Source of the DNA: Plantago elongata
Lineage: Eukaryota; Streptophyta; Magnoliopsida; Lamiales; Plantaginaceae
Reading direction: 5' to 3'
DNA: 26,362 nucleotides
Assembly: GCA_036897095.1 (NCBI GenBank)
Contig: JAYMSP010002093.1
Location: forward strand, 1-26,362
Part shown: positions 20,042 through 26,362 of the stretch, piece after piece
Layout: each line of letters opens with the position of its first letter
Position numbering within the stretch: the stretch's first letter is position 1
Made by a program: the position numbers and the translations under genes
The notes under the pieces: model-generated
What the model was told of the DNA's origin: nothing
Databases searched by the model: none
Seen by the model: only the letters and a program-made list of their open reading frames with translations

Positions 20042-21498
20042 GTTGGTCTAGATAACGTCAAGAAAAATACTAAGGGGGGGGGTGAATAGTCTTTTCAAAC
20101 TTACATCGATAAATAGTCTTTTCCCAGAAAGTGGGAGGTTTCTAATACTTAGATTCAGAGAGCGGAATACTTTAAGTGATAGACAAACGTAATTGTGCTT
20201 AATAGTAATAATGTGTGTGTGTTAAGTGTGTGTGTGTGTTATGCTGGAAAGGTAAGTACAATAAAGTAAATAACAAAGCAGTTATAGTGGTATCTGGAGG
20301 TGGCGTAATCCTCCAACTAATGCACTCGACCTAATGGAGACCTAGAATTCACTAGAACAGATAATTGAGTTCACATTACAATAAATCATATTCTAAGATC
20401 CCTACAAACGAATGGTCCCAACCAAATACTCCCCTCTGAGTTTTTCCCTAGCTCCTCGAGTCAAGTACTTCATGTACTCAAGATAACCTTGGAGCTTTTC
20501 CTTAATTTCCAAAACCAAGTACTTTCTTTACGCCATGCCTAGATGGTGTTGGTTATTAGTTTATTGTCAGGTAAGCTTCTCTTATAACTTTTTAGCTATG
20601 TTTTCAGAGAGCTTGAAGAGATTACGCTACATAATATACTCATTCAATATATGGTAGATTCTCCTTTCTGACCCAAGCAATTGATATCTGTTTTGGAGAA
20701 TGAGTTTCATAAAGGGTATCTTAAAGTTCAACTCTTTCACTAATAACAATCTCTTGTTATAGGTTCAGGACACTTAGAACTCTAGTGATTCTTCGAGCTT
20801 ATTAATCGCAACAGTAAGCTTGGAGAATGGTAGTAAGAATGCTTGAGAGAATACTTGCTTGATATGTAGATATGAACGTAGTTCGTGTGTGTATTTCTCA
20901 GCTTCTAAGTTGTGATATTTATAGATGAATTTGAGAGTCGTTTGAATAGTATCCGTTAGACCTAGTCAGAATTAAATCCGTTGATATTTCGAAATAAGTA
21001 CTCAGAAGTCCCTTTCTCATTTTTCAGAGAGGACTATGCATGGATCTACTTTTCAGCCGGTGTAATTAATGCACTGTACTATTTCTTGTTTTGTAGTCTC
21101 AACGGACACATGAGCCTTTCTTGAAGCTAGCATGCTCCTTGACTCGATGATGTCATATGTTCAGAGATATGGTGTGTGCAATATTTGCACTATACAATAT
21201 GATTTCTGAACATAGTCCATCTGAGGAGACTAATCCTTATGTCTTCATCAAACTTGTGTAATCTTCAGTATTCAAATCTTTGATTGAAATTCATTTCTAG
21301 GATCCTTCTTCATGGCCTTCTTAATATATAAAATTACATTCAAAGACCTAATAATCCTATTACAAGTTTAATTAGACCAACGTACTAAGTGATTTTCTCT
21401 TTTACAATGTTCAGGTGAACCAAGAGTACTAGTCACCATTCTGTAATAAGATAAGTCATATGGTGATTGATCAAAAATACTAACAAATATTCCTAATA
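20042..21498 (-). repeat. 5' LTR of the Ty1-copia element
   Basis: This is colinear with 6240-7686. On the minus strand its outer end reads TATTAGG where the partner reads TGTTAAG, so the terminal TG has become TA. A good TATA box (CTATAAATATC) lies at about 20914-20924, and the promoter would drive gag-pol to the left. A GT-repeat tract near 20210-20240 is longer than in the partner LTR. Confidence 0.92.
20914..20924 (-). promoter_or_regulatory. TATA box of the 5' LTR
   Basis: CTATAAATATC on the minus strand lies within U3 and close to the plant consensus. It is positioned to start transcription a few tens of bases further left. The matching site in the 3' LTR is CTATATATATC (7101-7112). 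Confidence 0.6.
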
Positions 21499-21503
21499 CA
21501 TTT
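21499..21503. repeat. Target-site duplication CATTT, right copy
   Basis: This is identical to 6235-6239 and directly follows the 5' LTR. It fixes both element boundaries. Confidence 0.9.
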
Positions 21504-21734
21504 CAACTAGAAATGGCGGCATATGTAGTTCTACTAGATCTTTTGAGTATGCTACAGTTGGAGTACAAACATATATACAGAGAAGGAAACTTTGTAGCTA
21601 ATCTTTTGGCTAAGGAAGCTATCTTCATTGGTACTAACTCTGATTTGAGCATGGCACAATGCTCTTACAAAATGAAGAATGCTATATATTCTGAAAATTG
21701 TGTTCTACCCTTTCTGAGAATCCCAAAATGAAAC
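21504..21734 (+). pseudogene. LINE RNase H, C-terminal part
   Basis: The frame interrupted at 6239 resumes here with Q-L-E-M-A-A-Y. It continues through the helix Y-V-V-L-L-D-L-L and the last RNase H block, H-I-Y-R-E-G-N-F-V-A-N-L-L-A-K-E-A (about 21570-21620). The fourth catalytic residue, usually Asp in V-A-D-x-L-A, is Asn here. The frame then runs to a stop near 21731, a plausible natural end of LINE ORF2. Confidence 0.85.
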
Positions 21735-22270
21735 ACAACTATGGACTTATGTTTACTGACCTTTATAGTATGTATTTCTCTATTTGTTGGCAGGGTAGAA
21801 GGAATGGAGCAGATTCAGACATGTATCTCCCTCTCATTGTAAGTATTTCTTTCAAACTCTTGTGGCTTGGGCCCAGCACCACTGGTGCATTTTCCATTTT
21901 CAATTTTAAAGGCATATATACTCCACTCAACCATTCTTTCAAAGCCATTCCATCTGCTCTATTCTTCATCTACTTCTTTTTAGCCCCTCCTTGTTCTTCT
22001 TCAGTCTCTTTTGTGGACCTATTTCTCATTGTGATGCACTGCTATTCATTGCAATATTTACTCCATGTGTTATCTGTGTTGGATTATGTACTAAATCTGT
22101 CACTAATTTTTTATCTAGCAGAAAAATGGTTGGAGGAGTTAGTTGAAAAAAAGAGAAAAATCAAGGGTATGAAGAAAAAAGTATAAAAAATAAGGAAAAA
22201 AAGGAAATGAAAGCCTCTAAAAAAAGAAAAAAGAGGAAAAAAAGAAAGAAATCAAAAAAAGAAAGACAAA
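21735..22270 (+). mobile_element. LINE 3' untranslated region and A-rich end
   Basis: No domain is seen after the RNase H stop. T-rich, pyrimidine-heavy sequence leads into a purine run of about 100 bases (22145-22270) made almost only of A and G. This could be the decayed poly(A) tail of the LINE. Open frames here are hydrophobic or Lys-rich by composition and are not credible proteins. Confidence 0.45.
22145..22270 (+). repeat. A/G-only purine tract
   Basis: These are roughly 120 bases with few pyrimidines on the plus strand, built from AAAAAG and GAAA words. It is either a decayed poly(A) tail or an expanded simple repeat. Confidence 0.65.
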
Positions 22271-23410
22271 AGAGAATTGTTGGTATTTTGATGGTTTGCA
22301 TAACTTTAAATTTTGTAAAGTTTACTTCTAAACTAAATGGTACTTCTGTTGGACTTTTATTTTCTTTGACTGGGATCTTGCAATGCTCTTATTGCTAGAG
22401 TATTGTTGGATTGATTGTGCAAGTTTGAGTACCTTGCTAACACTTTTCTTGTGCTATTCTGGAAATCTTGTGATTGGCATGGTTAGAGAGTTTTTTGTTA
22501 TAGAGTTCAAGCTTCTTTTTTGTATGACTAGCCCAAAGGTTCACTTCACGATTATAGATTGGAGGGTTCACATGTGGAAGGATAAGTCAGGTTGTTTTGT
22601 AGCTCATACTTTATGTTCAGACTCAGTTCAGACTACTTATGTCGGCATCACTTTTCGTATTTTGGGACTTCTGCTGCTTATTGCGTTTTTTGGTTGATTG
22701 CAAAGCTGGAGAGGAGAAGTTGGACTGCTTTGTTTCATGCTCAAGTAGACTGCTGCAACAACATCCTACTTGGTTTACATAGGTTTTTATTCATTGGAGT
22801 CTCTTGGTGCTTTGGCTTGGTCGTGCTGCAAGTAATATGCTTGAAGTATCTATTTTGTTATCGTTTGTGTACTTGGAATAGGTTTCTGGATATATCCTTG
22901 CTAGCTCTTTTGTGTAGCTTGCCCTTGAAGGTCACCTTTTGTATCTGGCAATTTAAGCCTCCATGATATATACGAGCCCCCTCTCCACTAGTTTATTTGT
23001 AAATGCAAAAGGGACATCATCTGTTAGTAGTTAAGTGCATTACTGAAGCTAACAAATATCTCCACTTTTAGATGTAGCTTTGCCAGTGACTCTTGGCTGG
23101 ATTAATGCTCAAACATACTAGACGACTTGGTGACTACATTTTAATTTACAAATAAATTAGTAGAGAGTGTGCTTTTCCTTTCAAAAAGATTTTTAAAAAA
23201 ACGTTTTAATCTTCACTTAATACAATGCACTAGCCCTCACTTGGCTCTAAACAAAAATACTTGGTTCCAAATTGACATTATTCTTGTCTTTTCATTCGAT
23301 CTGGGATTCCATGTTAATTGTGTATGATAGTTATACATTGCATGGCATGAATTATCCCTACAAATAACTTAATACTTGAATATTAAACTTGGGTCACGCG
23401 ACAATGAAGA
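22271..23410. other. Intergenic, nothing recognised
   Basis: The sequence is T/G-rich with open frames at 22383-22697 and 22592-22966 that have no motifs and overlap one another. It may be more LINE 3' material or an unrelated repeat. I see no gene. Confidence 0.5.
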
Positions 23411-23500
23411 AAGGCTCAGTTGCTAAGTGGTAAGATGTTTCACCTTCAACTAATAGGTCGGGGTTCGAATTACCCTTTAGCCGTTTAAAAAAAAACTAAA
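23411..23500 (+). repeat. tRNA-derived SINE-like head with A-rich tail
   Basis: GCTAAGTGGTAAG (A-box-like) is followed by GGGTTCGAATTACCC (B box GGTTCGAAT) and then TTTAGCCG and nine A. Weak acceptor pairing is possible (GGCT with AGCC). The overall pattern is that of plant SINEs rather than a working tRNA: the anticodon arm does not form a 7-base loop and the T stem is mispaired. Confidence 0.6.
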
Positions 23501-23860
23501 CTTGCGCCACATGGTGTTAAAGTATCACTATGGTCCATTCAATTAATCATGATCACTGACTTAAACCACTAAAACTTACATATCTTGTTAAAATGAATAT
23601 ATAGTTCTAAGTTAAACTATACTTATGCGAATTACCAATTTTTAGATTGGTACAAAACATCTTGATTTACTGATCGGAGTCACCTGCGCTGCTCATAACT
23701 TGATAACTCAGCCAACATCAATATTGTAGGGTTTGTAGCTAATAGCATATTAAAAGAGTCACGTACATAGATTATCCAATTGCACAATAATCTAAGTATA
23801 TAGTCCATATTAATTAAGGCACTACATATTTGTATCCTACATTTAACTAGAACTTGTTAA

Positions 23861-25517
23861 TTAAGATACAGAGAGGAACGGTTTGAAGGACTCCACAGAT
23901 ATTGCAAGTCCATGTATAGATCCAATGGCTGCAAGGACTGATATGACCAAGCAAATATAGCTTAGTATTTTCATCCAAATCCATGTGAATGACCACTTTG
24001 GGATCTTTGATCTTGCAATGTACATCTTGTAATCTTTCATGGCCAGAATGACAGCGATCCAATAAGTCCTACAAAGCTGTTGAAGAACGGGAACAACATG
24101 GCCAACACTGTCGTAAATATGACAAAGAACGTCCTCCAGACCAGACGGAACAAGTTAAAGGTAAGCTTCCCGACTGGATACTCTTTGCAAATGAATTTAC
24201 TTTCTGGCCATTTCTCACAGCTCCAACCCTCCACCACCTGGAATATTGGTTGGCAAAATACCTGTGCCATGTTCGCGGTTTTTCTTTATAAGTCTGCTTT
24301 GAGGATCAAAAATGAAAAAGAAAAGAAACATTCTGTAGACATTGATTTGATTACCTGGTAAGCTCCGACGAGATGAATGACAATGCACAAGTTAGAAAAT
24401 CAACAAGCCAAAAAAGTTCATAGAAGTCGAATCCTGTCAGGAAGTTTCCAGGTGCATTGTTGCCAAACGCTGCATATCCAAAGAGCCCACATGCCATGTA
24501 AAAAGCACTGGAGATTTACATTCCTAAAACTGTCTCTTTCTTCATGATTTGCTTCTCCCTGGGCCCTGATTTTAATGTGTCCTGTATCTCGATAAGGACA
24601 GGGGAGAACGCATAAGCAAATGCAATGTCTCCAAGGGTGGAGTACGTGTTCCACATTTTCTGCATGCTCAACATTTCCTTACTGATTGGTACTCCTGTAA
24701 GGCTACTGTGAACATGATGACCTCCTCCTGTATATCATACAACGACAAAATAAGTATTTTTCGCGAAAAGGGTTTAATCGAATTATATATAAGATAATTG
24801 CTAACCTGAGATTTGGGCTACTGATAGCCCATAGAGGAATAAGCGAATGACGTGATAGCAGCAACAATTGAGAGTAATGAGAGCTTGTGAAAGTTAGGTA
24901 TCTGGCTCAGGACAATCTGTATGGCTCCAAACATCGCAATGGAAGGGTTGTTTGACATGTGACAGCCAGCTTGATGGCCTAACTTGTGGAAACAGTTCGA
25001 TCTCTTGATCGCACTGCAAGTTACATCACAATGTAACTTTCTCATCTAAACAACCAACCAACTAATAAAGTCATATAGGACAGGCTCAAGGGCAGATTCC
25101 AGAGTTTTTTTCTGGGTGGATTGACGTGGTGTCCATTTTCCTACTCTTTTATTTTCTTCTCGACCATTATATACATATGTCCAGGTTTTTACCTTATTTT
25201 TATTATAGATTTCAATTTATATGATGGAACCAATCGAAATTAAAGATTTTTAAAAATAAAATAACATCTAATAATAAAGAATATACACGAAAATACATTA
25301 GAAAATAAAACATAAAAGTATGTGAAAAGTTATCCAATGGGACATAAAGATTGAATTCAATGTAATAACAATATACTTTAATTAGTAAAAGCATGTAAGT
25401 TTATTATGATTGATGAGTGAAATAGATCTTGTATTTTGTATACTTACACCATGCTATGGAGGTTGTAATAGAGTATCCAACCAGGTAGCTATACTGGCCT
25501 ATTCCACATAACTTGAC
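23861..25517 (-). pseudogene. Amino acid permease (AAP family), 5'-truncated pseudogene
   Basis: Four exons of a plant proton/amino acid symporter of the AAP type lie on the minus strand. Exon 25450-25517 has the K-L-C-G and V-G-Y-S-I-T-T-S-I blocks. Exon 24806-25013 has R-S-N-C-F-H-K, A-G-C-H-M-S-N-N-P and I-P-N-F-H-K-L-S. Exon 24355-24727 has G-D-I-A-F-A-Y-A and GNNAPGNFLTGF. Exon 23861-24261 has V-F-C-Q-P-I-F-Q, K-W-P-E-S-K-F, L-F-R-L-V-W-R-T and F-K-P-F before TAA. Splice sites are GT-AG. Damage: a small deletion and shift near 24830, a TAA near 24525, a one-base shift near 24395, a deletion and shift near 24030, and no N-terminal exons before 25517. AAP proteins carry neutral and acidic amino acids across the plasma membrane; this copy cannot. 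Confidence 0.87.
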
Positions 25518-25723
25518 CTTTAATCCTCCTCAGTTAATCCTCCTCAGGCCCGGCTAAGGTCCAGCGCGGTAAGTCCAACTGCGCAGGTCCTCAGCTGTCA
25601 GGGGCCCCCAGGCCCAACATACATGGATCATGGTCTAATAAGAAAAATTTAAGCACTGCAGACTTGCAGGCTGCATGCAGCTGGGGCTGCTGGGCCCCTG
25701 GACCTATGGCCTAATTAAAAAAA
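25518..25723. repeat. GC-rich repeat between the AAP and CCS remnants
   Basis: From about 25540 the base composition jumps to GC-rich with words such as AGGCCCGGCTAAGG, CAGGGGCCCCCAGG and TGGGCCCCTGG, unlike any neighbour. Such GGCCC-rich runs occur at the ends of some plant hAT-type elements. No complete inverted pair or 8-bp duplication could be fixed. It sits exactly where both genes lose their 5' ends. Confidence 0.4.
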
Positions 25724-25765
25724 ATGAAAGACTGCAGCAGAAGAAGAAAAAGAAAAGAAGAGCTC

Positions 25766-26051
25766 ATGGTGGATATGAAATGTGAGGGCTGCGTCACTAC
25801 ATTTAATAATAAATTGGGTACTATTGAAGGTGATCGCTAATGGCAGTGTTTGTAAAATAAGTCTTATGTTTATAATTGCTAGAATGTCGATGGATGACCA
25901 CTCATTTCCACTTTAGGTGTTAAAAATGTTGATGCGGACTTGGCCAATCAAGTTGTGCGGGTTCTTGAAACCTCACCGGTGAAATTGATGACGGAAGCCC
26001 TGGAACAGTCTGGTCGTAAAGTCCGATTGATTGGACAAGGGGTGCCTGAAG
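25766..26051 (+). CDS. CCS: Copper chaperone for superoxide dismutase, two exons of the N-terminal domain (partial)
   Basis: Exon 25766-25829 encodes M-V-D-M-K-C-E-G-C-V and ends T-I-E-G. A GT-AG intron (25830-25916) follows, and exon 25917-26051 encodes A-D-L-A-N-Q-V-V-R-V-L through G-R-K-V-R-L-I-G-Q-G-V-P-E. Together they form the heavy-metal-associated domain of plant CCS, with the M-x-C-x-x-C copper site intact and the frame preserved across the splice. CCS delivers copper to Cu/Zn superoxide dismutase in cytosol and plastid. The SOD-like and C-terminal domains would lie beyond the right edge. The first exon with the transit peptide is not seen upstream: the DNA there is the GC-rich repeat. 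An in-frame ATG exists at 25724 but adds only a Lys/Arg tract. It could be a live gene with a distant first exon or a truncated copy. Confidence 0.85.
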
Positions 26052-26362
26052 GTCAATTTTAACTTAGCCCGTAATTAACTTGCATTCATTTGTGATTTAT
26101 CCATAAGAATTCTATTCTCTTTTAAAATTGTTAGCCTTGCATACTTTTGTTAGTATTTTTGTCGTTTTAATAAATTTTGTGAGCTTTCTCCGTTTTTTCC
26201 CTTCCTATTTGTCCTGAAATTTAGTTCATTTGCAGAGCCTGAAAATTCTGAAGTCTCTAGGTATCTTTGTTACTATATTTTGCATTGTGCTCTTGTATCT
26301 TATATATCAGCCTCTATATTCATTAAGAATCTTATATACTATCGTCCCTAACTTCATATATT
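26052..26362 (+). other. Probable CCS intron sequence
   Basis: AT-rich, non-coding sequence follows a GT donor at 26052. A 25-base candidate exon at about 26236-26260 has AG and GT edges but does not match the residues expected next in CCS, so it is not called. Confidence 0.5.

Larger units (their letters stand above)
6240..21498 (-). mobile_element. 15.26-kb Ty1-copia LTR retrotransposon, Sirevirus-like, defective
   Basis: The element has LTRs of 1447 and 1457 bp, a tRNA-Met-type primer binding site (20027-20038), a polypurine tract (7687-7702) and a 5-bp duplication CATTT at both edges. Domain order on the minus strand is gag, protease, integrase, reverse transcriptase, RNase H. Integrase before RT defines Ty1-copia. 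Pol blocks such as NKVWKLVP, YVDD and DRKSTSG plus HTK-type RNase H, together with the long extra region after pol, fit the Sirevirus branch, where env-like extra ORFs are known. In a 250-base stretch of the LTRs (6940-7200 against its partner) I counted about 20 differences, so this is an old insertion. Every reading frame carries stops or shifts, so the copy cannot move by itself. Confidence 0.93.

Noticed and set aside
21698-22186. A 162-codon open frame as a membrane protein gene
   Set aside because: Its hydrophobicity comes from T-rich LINE 3' sequence; there is no motif and no family resemblance.
22207-22398. Lys-rich 63-codon open frame
   Set aside because: It is translation of an A/G-only tract.
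23411-23485. Functional tRNA gene
   Set aside because: A and B box words are present, but the anticodon loop is the wrong size, the T stem is mispaired and an A tail follows. A SINE head fits better.
26236-26260. A 25-base CCS microexon
   Set aside because: The edges look like AG and GT, but the encoded residues do not match what follows the G-Q-G-V-P-E block in CCS proteins.
1-26362. CRISPR array, bacterial operons, rRNA genes
   Set aside because: No regularly spaced direct repeats, Shine-Dalgarno-led gene clusters or rRNA blocks are present; the DNA is plant nuclear in character.

Overview
This window is nuclear DNA of a flowering plant, probably a eudicot. The evidence is AT-rich DNA with short GT-AG introns, a plant amino acid permease (AAP) relative, exons of a plant copper chaperone for superoxide dismutase (CCS), and nested plant retroelements. 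The species cannot be named from the sequence. Almost everything here is decayed; only the CCS exons look undamaged.

Layout. Positions 1-2630 are intergenic DNA with MITE-like inverted ends, a minus-strand LINE scrap, a possible SINE head and a 94-bp tandem duplication. A plus-strand L1-type LINE runs from about 2640. It carries reverse transcriptase, zinc-finger and RNase H parts and is interrupted by an A-tailed insert ending at 4857. At 6240 its RNase H domain is cut by a 15.26-kb Ty1-copia retrotransposon (6240-21498, minus strand) flanked by the target-site duplication CATTT. The LINE reading frame resumes at 21504 and its 3' part trails to about 22270. From 22270 to 23850 there is little beyond a SINE-like head. 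A broken AAP gene lies on the minus strand at 23861-25517. A GC-rich repeat (25540-25720) separates it from two CCS exons on the plus strand (25766-26051).

The Ty1-copia element reads, in its own (minus) direction: 5' LTR (21498-20042), primer binding site, gag with a zinc knuckle and coiled coil, protease, integrase, reverse transcriptase, RNase H, a 0.9-kb spacer with a TATA box, a very long extra reading region (13182-8074), polypurine tract, and 3' LTR (7686-6240). Long LTRs, large size and an extra region after pol fit the Sirevirus (SIRE/Maximus) group. The two LTRs differ at roughly 8% of positions in a stretch counted by hand, so the copy is old. Stops, frameshifts and lost catalytic residues make it non-autonomous.

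The most unusual feature is the extra region. Its middle part resolves into four short exons (87, 108, 153 and 111 bp, all multiples of three). They are separated by five introns of 83-94 bp, all GT-AG, all phase 0 and all in the sense orientation of the retrotransposon. Sense introns inside a retroelement are unexpected and suggest either a spliced subgenomic product or a captured, exon-duplicated host gene.
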